In this document: positions 55,097 through 61,745 of the stretch, piece after piece
Numbering within the stretch: position 1 is the first letter of the stretch
Layout: each line of letters starts with the position of its first letter
Origin: CAIWHR01 sp963781285
GTDB taxonomy: Bacteria > Pseudomonadota > Gammaproteobacteria > Burkholderiales > Casimicrobiaceae
Assembly: GCA_963781285.1 (NCBI GenBank)
Contig: CAWAFI010000016.1
Coordinates: 185,897 to 249,896, forward strand
Reading direction: 5' to 3'
Length of the DNA stretch: 64,000 nucleotides
Notes under the pieces: model-generated
The model's database searches: none
Seen by the model: only the letters and a program-made list of their open reading frames with translations
What the model was told of the DNA's origin: nothing
Position numbers and translations under genes: made by a program

Positions 55097-55237
55097 GAGC
55101 CCGTCGCCTCGCCTATCGGGTTTGCTCGTCTCGACGATGCTCGACGAAGCAGAAATCAGTTCCGACCAACAGCCTGGAAGGCCTGGCACGGACGCGGCGA
55201 AGCCCTCTTCAGATCAGAAGCCAACCTTGTATTGCAT
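55097..55237 (-). pseudogene. HicB-like antitoxin remnant with in-frame TGA
   Basis: GGAGG precedes ATG 55237; reading gives MQYKVGF, TGA, then SEEGFAASVPGLPGCWSE, the HicB antitoxin N-terminus (Y.V.....EGF.VSVPGLPGCWS). After GCWS the similarity ends, at the edge of IS110-related sequence. The gene is broken by a premature TGA at codon 8 (CGA to TGA would explain it) and truncated at its 3' part; no HicA toxin was found. Confidence 0.6.
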
Positions 55238-55278
55238 AGGAACCTCCGTGCCAAGTATAGCCCGATGGCTGCTCCGCA

Positions 55279-55356
55279 CGCCAACGTTTGCCATGAGCGG
55301 CAGCCGCAAGCAAGCGAAGCTTGCTTGTGGATGTCCGCTCGATGGAGCGGTTAGGC
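55279..55356 (-). repeat. attC site (second lineage)
   Basis: CGCCAAC GTTTGCCATGAGCGGC, loop CGCAAGCAAGCGAAGCTTGCTTG, GGATGTCCGCTCGATGGAGCG, GTTAGGC. Matches the attC at 59339 and not the main core. Confidence 0.8.
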
Positions 55357-55627
55357 GGTATGGTTTGATTGCACCGAAGGCGTGTTGGCAGGTTTTGCAA
55401 TCTGTTGGGTGTCAAGTTTGCGCCGGGCAAGCACAAACTGGAGACACGTATCGATCTCCATCGCTTGCCACTTCCCAGTGTAGAAGTTCAAGAGCATCAG
55501 TGCTCCGACGCAGACAACGGATAGATATAGAGGCAGGAATGCGCCGAAAATCAGTTTCAGAGGTTCCTCGTACCCCCACGGACAGTTTGCTAGCCACGGT
55601 CACGTTCGACTCGATCAAGGCATACAT
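55351..55627 (-). CDS. Hypothetical membrane protein, apparent frameshift near 55575
   Basis: The start (ATG 55627: MYALIESNVTVASKLSVG) and the rest (YEEPLKLIFGAFLPLYLSVVCVGALMLLNFYTGKW ... SNHTA) are in adjacent frames; one surplus base near 55575 joins them to about 91 residues with one strong hydrophobic helix or a pair. The TAA stop lies inside the attC box. No family recognised. Confidence 0.5.
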
Positions 55628-55669
55628 CTCGGTCACCTCGTAACGGCGCCTTCGCACCGTTCGTGCCAC

Positions 55670-56062
55670 CTACTCCTCAAAGCGACCCGTGGCGTCACGA
55701 TCGCGCTCGTATCGTCTCGTGAGCGGAAACGGCGGCAACCAGGACTCGCGACGGACGATCCAGCTTTCGTAGGTTGGCATCAGTTGGTCAGGGGCATCCA
55801 GGGATCCTAGGTTCACTTCGATTTCGTCTGCGGTGCGTGCGAAAATGGACGAGCCGCAGCGGGGACAGAAAAACCGCCCGGCGTAGTCGCGTGTTTCGCC
55901 ATCGATCGTCACCGCATCCTGAGGGAACACCGCGGAAGCGTGAAAAAGGGCCCCATGATGCTTGCGGCAGTCGAGACAGTGACAAAGGCCGACCCGGTAT
56001 GGGAGTCCCGACGCCACAATTCGGACGTTGCCGCAAAGGCAACCGCCCGTGAATCGGTCCAT
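55670..56062 (-). CDS. GFA/CENP-V-like zinc protein
   Basis: The 130-residue protein shows FTGGCLCGNVRI, LCHCLDCRKHHGALF and FFCPRCGSSIFAR, the three zinc-ligand groups of GFA proteins. Third GFA cassette in the window. A small attC-like remnant (AACGAACC...GGGCGTCC, 56102-56124) lies upstream. Confidence 0.88.
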   Translation of the reverse strand: MDRFTGGCLCGNVRIVASGLPYRVGLCHCLDCRKHHGALFHASAVFPQDAVTIDGETRDYAGRFFCPRCGSSIFARTADEIEVNLGSLDAPDQLMPTYESWIVRRESWLPPFPLTRRYERDRDATGRFEE

Positions 56063-56294
56063 GCTGCGTCTCCTCTAAAATCAAGCGGTCGGAATGTTTA
56101 CAACGAACCCCGTCGGGCGTCCATGAAAGATGCGCCAGCCTTTTCGGCTGTAGGCTTTACAGCGTCGAGAAAATAAACCTTCGACTGCGCGTGCCGAATT
56201 CTTGTGAGCAGTACGTCGAGATCTATAAAGCCGGCGTCCACGATGCTCTACCCCGGGTGCGATGTGCGGAGACAATAGTACCTCGGCTCATACG

Positions 56295-56420
56295 CTATCG
56301 AAAATCCCGCGTCTTCACTTTGATCGAGTCGATGTGCAGGTCCGGAATGTAGATGTCACGAGTCCGCAGACCGCGTGGCGGCGTTTCGCGCGGGTCCGGG
56401 CGGGAGCCGCCATGGCGCAC
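56295..56420 (-). CDS. Putative small basic cassette protein (41 aa)
   Basis: From GTG 56420, ten bases after the attC box, the frame encodes MRHGGSRPDPRETPPRG then LRTRDIYIPDLHIDSIKVKTRDFR and TAG. The end looks like real protein; the position next to attC fits a cassette gene. It may also be the tail of a longer lost gene. Function unknown. Confidence 0.35.
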   Translation of the reverse strand: MRHGGSRPDPRETPPRGLRTRDIYIPDLHIDSIKVKTRDFR

Positions 56421-56429
56421 CTGGTCGCC

Positions 56430-56514
56430 GCCTAACGGACCAAGCTAACCGGCGCCGAGCGGACGGCGCGCCAGCGCCGCCGGCGAGGCGTCCGGGTTGA
56501 GCGAGAGGTTAGGC
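56430..56514 (-). repeat. attC site
   Basis: GCCTAAC GGACCAAGCTAACCGGCGCC, loop GGCGCGCCAGCGCCGCC, GAGGCGTCCGGGTTGAGCGAGAG, GTTAGGC. Confidence 0.88.
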
Positions 56515-57387
56515 ATCAATGCTGAGCACTTCGTCAATGACGCTCCAAGGTCGTGCCGCTTCAACTGCATTCGTTTCCATTAGACCAGCCGCGACGATCA
56601 ACGCTTTCCATAACGTCCACGCGCGGCCGCGAGCCCATGTACCGGGGTCAAGCGGAAGCATTGCACGAAATGTTTCGCGGCTTTCATGTCGGAATAGCGT
56701 CCACGCGATAGATAAATCGCACGCGGGGTCGCCAACCCCCACCATTCCGAAATCGATGATAGCGCTCAAGCGGCCCTCTTGTATCAAGAGGTTTCCAGCG
56801 CTGACGTCGCCGTGGAGCCACACGGGTGGATGGTCCCAGGTGGCTTTGAGCGCCATGTCCCAAACCTCGGTGGCCGCTTCAGTATCGACCTTGCCTTTGA
56901 GAGCGGCGATTGCTTGCCTTGTTTCAGCGTCAAATGTCGTGAGTGACCCGCCACGATGGAAGTTGTGGGGTCCAGGGCGCGGTCCGTCGGTCGGGTCGAT
57001 GCGTTGTAGAGCGATGAGAAATTCGGCAAGGTCGGTCGCAAACTCACTCAGATCGCCTATGCGCTCCGGCGTGGCAGTTTCTCCGTCAATCCATTGGTAG
57101 ATGGACCACTTCCAAGGATAGCTGTCCGCCGGCTCTCCGATCGCCAGAGGCGTTGGAATCTGACGAGGAAGCAGGGGCGCGAGTTTCGGGAGCCACCGAT
57201 GCTCCTTTTCAACCTGTGCCGCGTAGGCTGCTGCCCGCGGCAAGCGGACGACCATGTGCTCGCCCAAGTGAAAGGTTTTGTTGTCCCACCCGGCTGTCTC
57301 GACCGACCGGACAGGGAGGCCCCTCCATTGGGGAAACCGAGCCGCCACGAGGCGACGCACGAGCGCAACGTCTATGACGGGTGCCAT
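56509..57387 (-). CDS. APH-family phosphotransferase
   Basis: The 292-residue kinase-like protein has the nucleotide-binding N-lobe (GWDNKTFHLGEHMVVRLPR), catalytic PVWLHGDVSAGNLL and metal-binding AIIDFGMVGVGDPACDLSIAW of the aminoglycoside/homoserine kinase-like family. Antibiotic resistance is possible but the family includes many metabolic kinases; no specific aminoglycoside subtype is recognised. Stop TAA is in the attC box. Confidence 0.88.
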   Translation of the reverse strand: MAPVIDVALVRRLVAARFPQWRGLPVRSVETAGWDNKTFHLGEHMVVRLPRAAAYAAQVEKEHRWLPKLAPLLPRQIPTPLAIGEPADSYPWKWSIYQWIDGETATPERIGDLSEFATDLAEFLIALQRIDPTDGPRPGPHNFHRGGSLTTFDAETRQAIAALKGKVDTEAATEVWDMALKATWDHPPVWLHGDVSAGNLLIQEGRLSAIIDFGMVGVGDPACDLSIAWTLFRHESRETFRAMLPLDPGTWARGRAWTLWKALIVAAGLMETNAVEAARPWSVIDEVLSIDA

Positions 57388-57435
57388 ATCGATCTTGTCG
57401 CTAGGCCGAAGAACGCGACACCCGCATGCATTGAT

Positions 57436-57503
57436 GCCAAACGGACGAAGGTAACCGGCCGCCAGGCGTGAAGGTCCGCCGATGGCGGTCCGTGTTGTTA
57501 GGC
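57436..57503 (-). repeat. attC site
   Basis: GCCAAAC GGACGAAGGTAACCGGCCGCC, loop GCGTGAAGGTCCGCCG, GGCGGTCCGTGTT, GTTAGGC. The right inner part is shortened (GACCGCCGG missing). Confidence 0.8.
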
Positions 57504-57752
57504 CGCACGATGTTCACGCGCAAGCGCGCAAGTGCTGCGCCGAAGGCCCCACCGGCGCAACACGGCGACCGAAACGAGCGGAGCGGCGGTGACGCCGAGT
57601 CCGAAATGGGGACGCCGATGCGGAGCGAAGCCGCTGAGATCGGACGCTCGCCGCAGCCGCAGAGCGCGACGGCGCCGTGTTGACCGGAGCGCAGGGCTAC
57701 GCTAGCGCAAGAGGCGCGGCGCGCGACGGTGAAGCAGACACGGCCCCAATGT
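57504..57752. other. GC-rich stretch without a clear gene
   Basis: About 250 bases between an attC and the ASCH gene. It has several GCG(A/C)AAGCGC-like palindromes and GGCGCCGTGTTGACCGGAGCG near 57672, which resembles the attC core, and low-complexity frames on both strands. A decayed cassette or attC is possible; no gene is supported. Confidence 0.4.
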
Positions 57753-58244
57753 TCACGCCGAAGCAGACGCATTCAGTCGCGCCAGTACGTGTAGGACCTC
57801 AAACTGGCAGCAAACCACTGGCATGGACTCGCTGGGCAACCGACCGATGCGCCCGCACTCGCGGGAGAAGAAGTTCCAATGCCCAGCCCGCCAGAACTCA
57901 AGTGAACCGTCTCCTTCACCTTCGATGGCTGCGTACTCGGCAGTGACCTCACCGAATGGAACAACTTCAGCGTGTGTGACCCGGGTGATAAGTGCGGGCC
58001 GTCCCAAGTGATCAACGATGATCTCGATGTCGCCCGTCTCAGCGATGGGCTCTTGGTCATGCTCGTAGCCCCACAGGAGACCAGTGCCGGCGCGCTTTTG
58101 TCCGGAACGGATGAGGGCGAGGAGTTCCTCGGACATTTCTGGTGAGTCCCCGAATCCGTCGACGCGTAGTCGACCAGCCGGGAGCACGACTCCGAGCGCG
58201 CGCAGCTGCGTGACAAGCGAGTCGAGCGGGGGAAACGGTGTCAT
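57753..58244 (-). CDS. ASCH domain protein
   Basis: The 163-residue protein has EELLALIRSGQKRAGTGLLWGYE, GDIEIIVDHLGRPALITRVTHAEVVPFGEV and WRAGHWNFFSRECGRIG, the ASCH fold (putative RNA-binding or hydrolase). ATG 58244 lies eight bases after the attC box, a typical cassette arrangement. Confidence 0.85.
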   Translation of the reverse strand: MTPFPPLDSLVTQLRALGVVLPAGRLRVDGFGDSPEMSEELLALIRSGQKRAGTGLLWGYEHDQEPIAETGDIEIIVDHLGRPALITRVTHAEVVPFGEVTAEYAAIEGEGDGSLEFWRAGHWNFFSRECGRIGRLPSESMPVVCCQFEVLHVLARLNASASA

Positions 58245-58251
58245 GCCTGCA

Positions 58252-58335
58252 GCCTAACGAACCAAGCTAACCGGCGACCCGCGGCGCGGGCGAAGCCGCG
58301 CGCGCGGGGCGTCCGTGTTGACCGACAGGTTAGCC
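58252..58335 (-). repeat. attC site
   Basis: GCCTAAC GAACCAAGCTAACCGGCGACC, loop GCGGGCGAAGCCGCGC, GGGGCGTCCGTGTTGACCGACAG, GTTAGCC. Close to the array consensus. Confidence 0.92.
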
Positions 58336-58342
58336 GTCTCCT

Positions 58343-58663
58343 TCACGGGACCTTGACCTCGGTGTAGCTACTAGGCGAAGCACGGTCGACTGCGCGAACG
58401 ACGGAAGCGATGGCGTGCTGAATCCGCGGCCAACTCGGCGTGGAGAGTACGACGACCGCGATACGACGGGATCGGAGATTCTGTTGGTGTTTGAGGTCCG
58501 AATCGGTCGTCACAAGCACGGCGAAGTCTTCCTTCTCGGCCGCGTCCAGCAACTCTCCATTCTTAAGCCTCGACCATCCGCGCTCGTATGCGGTGGCAAC
58601 TTCGTGTTGCGCCAACGCGTGACGCAGCGGTTCAGGAGTACCCTGATCAAACAGTGCGCGCAC
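58343..58663 (-). CDS. DUF5615 PIN-like toxin
   Basis: The 106-residue protein starts MRALFDQGTPEPLRHALAQH and has LLDAAEKEDFAVLVTTDSDLKHQQNL: acidic residues at PIN positions (D6, E, D, D). DUF5615 proteins pair with DUF433 proteins as putative toxin-antitoxin systems. It abuts its partner without a gap. Confidence 0.85.
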   Translation of the reverse strand: MRALFDQGTPEPLRHALAQHEVATAYERGWSRLKNGELLDAAEKEDFAVLVTTDSDLKHQQNLRSRRIAVVVLSTPSWPRIQHAIASVVRAVDRASPSSYTEVKVP

Positions 58664-58885
58664 TTAGGCAGTGGCGAGCGCGCTACGCGCGGCGTGGTCC
58701 AGCACCGCACGAACTTGTTCGAGAGTGACCCCGGGAAACCAGTCTACAAATTGGGACACAAGGGCGCCGTCCTCAAGATTCTCGAACAACGCCGACACGG
58801 GCACGCGGGTGCCGCGGAATACCCAGGCGCCACTGACGCGTTCAGGGTCGCGCTCAACGGCCGGGCAAGATGACCAGTCGATCAT
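58664..58885 (-). CDS. DUF433 antitoxin
   Basis: The 73-residue protein has WVFRGTRVPVSALFENLEDG and FVDWFPGVTLEQVRAVLDHA, the DUF433 winged-helix pattern. It precedes the DUF5615 gene in the same cassette with adjacent stop and start, as in known DUF433-DUF5615 pairs. Confidence 0.88.
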   Translation of the reverse strand: MIDWSSCPAVERDPERVSGAWVFRGTRVPVSALFENLEDGALVSQFVDWFPGVTLEQVRAVLDHAARSALATA

Positions 58886-58916
58886 GCTGAAAATGGTACC
58901 ACCACCGCGCCAAGAC

Positions 58917-58980
58917 GGCTAACGAACCAAGCTAACCGGCGACCCGCTTGCGGGGCGTCCGGTTGAGCGTAAGGTTAGGG
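58917..58980 (-). repeat. attC site (short loop)
   Basis: GGCTAAC GAACCAAGCTAACCGGCGACC, CGCTTGCGG, GGCGTCCGGTTGAGCGTAAG, GTTAGGG. Confidence 0.88.
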
Positions 58981-58981
58981 C

Positions 58982-59284
58982 TCAATGACCCTCCGTGATC
59001 TCGCGCACCTTCGTGACTACGCGAAGGCCAAGGAAAAAAGCGGCAATGCCGATAACTAATCCGACAATAACGCCAGGCCAGCCGGCTAAGACAAGCCCGA
59101 GAAATGGGGAGCCGATCGTGATGACAGGCACTAGCGGCAGAAGCACCGGGTGGCGCTCGTAGTATTCGTGCACGTGTCGCCAGCTCAACGAGGCTTGGGC
59201 GTGGACAACTTCGTGCACCTCTACATCATGCGTCTTGCGGATGTCACCGCAGTGCGGACACGGCCCGGAGTGGTTCTCGGGCAA
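58982..59284 (-). CDS. Zinc-ribbon membrane protein with upstream in-frame TAG
   Basis: The protein ends with a helical membrane part (LLPLVPVITIGSPFLGLVLAGWPGVIVGLVIGIAAFFLGL). A start at TTG 59284 gives 100 residues beginning with CPHCGD. Reading further upstream from ATG 59332 gives MGTIKHSTRCSGCG, then TAG (59288-59290), then PLPENHSGPCPHCG: the two CxxC pairs would form a zinc ribbon. So the natural start is probably ATG 59332 and the TAG is a mutation or error. Confidence 0.65.
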   Translation of the reverse strand: MPENHSGPCPHCGDIRKTHDVEVHEVVHAQASLSWRHVHEYYERHPVLLPLVPVITIGSPFLGLVLAGWPGVIVGLVIGIAAFFLGLRVVTKVREITEGH

Positions 59285-59338
59285 CGGCTATCCACAGCCA
59301 GAGCATCGTGTCGAGTGCTTGATCGTCCCCATGCCGAG

Positions 59339-59415
59339 CCCTAACGTTTGACATGAGGGCGGCCGCAAGTGGGCGAAGCCCGCTTGTGGACGTCCCCTCG
59401 ATGGAAGGGTTAGGC
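59339..59415 (-). repeat. attC site (second lineage)
   Basis: CCCTAAC GTTTGACATGAGGGC, loop CGCAAGTGGGCGAAGCCCGCTTG, GGACGTCCCCTCGATGGAAGG, GTTAGGC. Same type as 55279-55356. Confidence 0.88.
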
Positions 59416-59778
59416 CTCGGGTTCGTGGCAAACCACTTCGATGTTGTGCCCGTCCGGACCAATGACGAAAGCTGCATAGTAGTTCGCGTGGTAGTGCGGG
59501 CGCAGACCAGGCGCACCATTGTCTTTGCCACCCGCCTCCAGAGCCGCGCGATAGAAAGCTTCGACTTGCTGGCGATTCTCGGCCGTGAACGCCAAGTGAA
59601 GATGCGCCGGCTTCTCATCGGTTTGGTTCATGCACAATGAAGCCTTACCCTTTGGGCTAAGCTCGACACCGAGGGGCCCCTCCAGGACAACAGCTACGCC
59701 GAGCGGTTCGAGTGCCTTGAGGAAGAACGCTTTGCTCGCTGCATAGTCGCTGACTCCGAATGCGACGTGGTCAAACAT
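59410..59778 (-). CDS. VOC family protein
   Basis: The 122-residue protein starts MFDHVAFGVSDYAASKAFFLKALEPLG and ends HYHANYYAAFVIGPDGHNIEVVCHEP, a glyoxalase-like fold with His and Glu ligands. Stop TAA inside the attC box. Fourth VOC cassette. Confidence 0.9.
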   Translation of the reverse strand: MFDHVAFGVSDYAASKAFFLKALEPLGVAVVLEGPLGVELSPKGKASLCMNQTDEKPAHLHLAFTAENRQQVEAFYRAALEAGGKDNGAPGLRPHYHANYYAAFVIGPDGHNIEVVCHEPEA

Positions 59779-59810
59779 GAGTTCTCCTGAAGTGTGTGGG
59801 CCTGCGCGAG

Positions 59811-59894
59811 GCCTAACGAACTAAGGTAACCGGCGACCCGCCGCGAGCGCGAAGCGCCGCGCGCGGGGCGTCCGTGTTGACCGCCGGGTTAGGC
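59811..59894 (-). repeat. attC site
   Basis: GCCTAAC GAACTAAGGTAACCGGCGACC, loop GAGCGCGAAGCGCCGC, GGGGCGTCCGTGTTGACCGCCGG, GTTAGGC. Consensus type. Confidence 0.92.
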
Positions 59895-59924
59895 ATCATG
59901 GTTTGAATACTAGCTGCGTTACGG

Positions 59925-60245
59925 TTAACGGCGGTACGGTGGCGTAACACGGAGCCATCGCGAAACGTCCGGCGACGACAATGACCATACACCGCGGGCG
60001 AATGGGCGCTTCACCAGCAGCGGGGGGACCGGACCGTACCGCATTTCGCAGAATTCGGCGGCTCGAAAGCAAACGCGGTTCCAGAAATAGTACCTACGTG
60101 AACCTCTGTTTCGGGCAAGTCGGGCGCGCTGAGCCGCCCTGTGTACCGCGTGCTTTGCCCAGAACTCGTCCTGGGACCAAAAGAAGCGCCTCCACCAATT
60201 TTCTTGATGGGTCCTGGCAACGTGACGACGATGAGCGACGCTCAT
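59925..60245 (-). CDS. Hypothetical Arg/Trp-rich cassette protein
   Basis: A 106-residue frame from ATG 60245 rich in Arg, Trp and aromatic residues (ENWWRRFFWSQDEFWAKHAV, YYFWNRVCFRAAEFCEMRYG). It starts right after an attC. No family recognised; the protein is plausible but unproven. Confidence 0.5.
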   Translation of the reverse strand: MSVAHRRHVARTHQENWWRRFFWSQDEFWAKHAVHRAAQRARLARNRGSRRYYFWNRVCFRAAEFCEMRYGPVPPLLVKRPFARGVWSLSSPDVSRWLRVTPPYRR

Positions 60246-60248
60246 GAT

Positions 60249-60332
60249 GCCCAACGAACGAAGGTAACCGGCGACCCGCCGCGCGGGCGAAGCCGCGCAC
60301 GCGGGGCGTCCGTGTTGACCGCCGGGTTGGGC
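60249..60332 (-). repeat. attC site
   Basis: GCCCAAC GAACGAAGGTAACCGGCGACC, loop GCGGGCGAAGCCGCGC, GGGGCGTCCGTGTTGACCGCCGG, GTTGGGC. Confidence 0.92.
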
Positions 60333-60344
60333 GTCATGGCCCGC

Positions 60345-60650
60345 TCAAACTGGCGTAACAGAGCCCCGACTTGTGTGCCAGAACGCGAGGACCTCGATGG
60401 CATCAGGCACGACGCGGTAGTAGACATGGTAGTGGACGCCGCTGAGGTGAACACGGCGGACGCCAGGGAGTCTCGCGTTGCGTGCAAGCGCACCGATACG
60501 CGGTTGACTCCGGATGAGCGTAAAGGCCCGCTCGATCTCGTCAGCGATGGCTCCCGGAGCCGCAGCTCGATTGAGCTCCCACCAAACCGTGGCTTCGTCG
60601 CTCGCCGCGCTGCCGCGGAGATCGACGCGGATCGCAAGCAATTGACTCAA
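60345..60650 (-). CDS. RelE/ParE-family toxin
   Basis: The 101-residue protein has AIADEIERAFTLIRSQPRIGALA, VRRVHLSGVHYHVYYRVVPDAIEVLAFWHTSRG, the ParE/RelE fold and its C-terminal motif. It starts at TTG 60650, overlapping the TGA of the antitoxin (TTGA). Such toxins poison gyrase or cleave mRNA; which applies here is unknown. Confidence 0.85.
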   Translation of the reverse strand: MSQLLAIRVDLRGSAASDEATVWWELNRAAAPGAIADEIERAFTLIRSQPRIGALARNARLPGVRRVHLSGVHYHVYYRVVPDAIEVLAFWHTSRGSVTPV

Positions 60651-60868
60651 GCGCGGCCGCGCAGCCGGGCGAGGAGACTTTCTCCGGTGATCGCGTCGCC
60701 GCGCTGCACCTCGTCGATTGCTTGAAGCAGCGCACTTTCCAATTCGGGCGAAGCCTCAAACGACTCATCGTCGTCCCGGGCAAGGACGGTTACGGTCGCG
60801 CCTTCGGCGAAATCCGCACCATCGAGGACAACTTTCCCGCCAACAACTTTTCCGGTGGCAACCTTCAT
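60647..60868 (-). CDS. Antitoxin of the RelE/ParE pair
   Basis: A 73-residue protein begins MKVATGKVVGGKVVLDGADF and has EGATVTVLARDDDE, then an acidic helix (SPELESALLQAIDEVQRGD) and a basic end. Such beta-start antitoxins are common partners of ParE-like toxins. ATG 60868 chosen; 60898 is also open. Confidence 0.8.
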   Translation of the reverse strand: MKVATGKVVGGKVVLDGADFAEGATVTVLARDDDESFEASPELESALLQAIDEVQRGDAITGESLLARLRGRA

Positions 60869-60909
60869 AGGCGAAATGCTACTCCGTCCGAGGGACAACG
60901 TCGAATGAC

Positions 60910-60993
60910 GCCCAACGAACGAAGGTAACCGGCGACCCCCGGCTCGCGCGAAGCGCTGCCGGCGGGGCGTCCGTGTTGACCGCTGGGTTAGGC
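60910..60993 (-). repeat. attC site
   Basis: GCCCAAC GAACGAAGGTAACCGGCGACC, loop GCGCGAAGCGCTGCC, GGGGCGTCCGTGTTGACCGCTGG, GTTAGGC. Confidence 0.92.
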
Positions 60994-61011
60994 TGCAGCA
61001 CGAGGCCTCAC

Positions 61012-61293
61012 CTAAGCGGTGACATTGAGTTTGACCCCGAAGCTCTGTAGCACCTTGAGAACCGTGTCGTACCTGGGCTTGGCGCCGGGCGCAAACGATT
61101 TGTAGAGGCTTTCGCGCCCGAGTCCGGTGCTTTCGGCAATAGCACTCATGCCGCGAGCTTTGGCCACGTTGCCGATGGCGGACAAGAACACGTCAGGGTT
61201 CCCATCTTCTAGTGCAGCAGTAAGGTACTCGGCAATGATCTCGTCGTTGTCGAGATAGGCGCTGGGATCAAATTCTTTGAGTTTGATACGCAT
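61012..61293 (-). CDS. Addiction-module antidote protein (HTH)
   Basis: The 93-residue protein starts MRIKLKEFDPSAYLDNDEIIAEYLTAALEDG and has IAESTGLGRESLYKSFAPGAKPRYDTVLKVLQSFGV, a helix-turn-helix of the antidote family that follows COG3657-type killer genes. It is second in the pair, 8 bases after the toxin. Confidence 0.88.
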   Translation of the reverse strand: MRIKLKEFDPSAYLDNDEIIAEYLTAALEDGNPDVFLSAIGNVAKARGMSAIAESTGLGRESLYKSFAPGAKPRYDTVLKVLQSFGVKLNVTA

Positions 61294-61301
61294 GATCGAC
61301 C

Positions 61302-61595
61302 TCATTCAATTGCTTTCGCGATTAGCTTGGCGCGGGCGATATCCTTGGTCTGGGTAGACTTGTCGCCGCCACATAGCAAGATGACTACGACTCGTTGACG
61401 CCGCGTGAAGTACACGCGGTAGCCAGCTCCGACATCAACCCGAATCTCGCTTACTCCGTCGCCAACGGATACGACATCGCCTAGGTTGCCGAGGCGCGCG
61501 GAGTCAAGGCGGGCAAGGATTCGGGCTTTGGCCCGGACGTCGCGCAGACCAGACAGCCATTTGGCAAAGACGTCGGTCTGCTGGATCTGATACAC
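61302..61595 (-). CDS. RelE/HigB-like addiction-module killer protein (COG3657 type)
   Basis: The 97-residue protein has FAKWLSGLRDVRAKARILARLDSARLGNLGDV, SEIRVDVGAGYRVYFTRR and LLCGGDKSTQTKDIARAKLIA, all typical of this toxin family, which is encoded before its antidote. Probably a ribosome-dependent mRNA interferase. Confidence 0.9.
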   Translation of the reverse strand: MYQIQQTDVFAKWLSGLRDVRAKARILARLDSARLGNLGDVVSVGDGVSEIRVDVGAGYRVYFTRRQRVVVILLCGGDKSTQTKDIARAKLIAKAIE

Positions 61596-61654
61596 CGGAG
61601 CAGTGTATCCACACAGATACGGACAGTCAAGGCCGCGTCAGCGTGCCACGTGCA

Positions 61655-61735
61655 GCCTAACGAACTAAGGTAACCGGCCGCCCGGCGGGGCCGAAGGCCC
61701 GCCGGTGGCGGTCCGTGTTGACCGCCGGGTTAGGC
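61655..61735 (-). repeat. attC site
   Basis: GCCTAAC GAACTAAGGTAACCGGCCGCC, loop GGGGCCGAAGGCCCGCC, GGCGGTCCGTGTTGACCGCCGG, GTTAGGC. Confidence 0.92.
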
Positions 61736-61745
61736 GGCACATTTC

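Noticed and set aside
56102..56124. AACGAACCCCGTCGGGCGTCC resembling a collapsed attC
   Set aside because: Only about 20 bases of core with no outer boxes; mentioned in the GFA entry but not listed as an attC.
57510..57683. Plus-strand frame starting MFTRKRASAAPKAPP
   Set aside because: Low-complexity, opposite to cassette direction and without motif; looks like palindrome-rich non-coding DNA.
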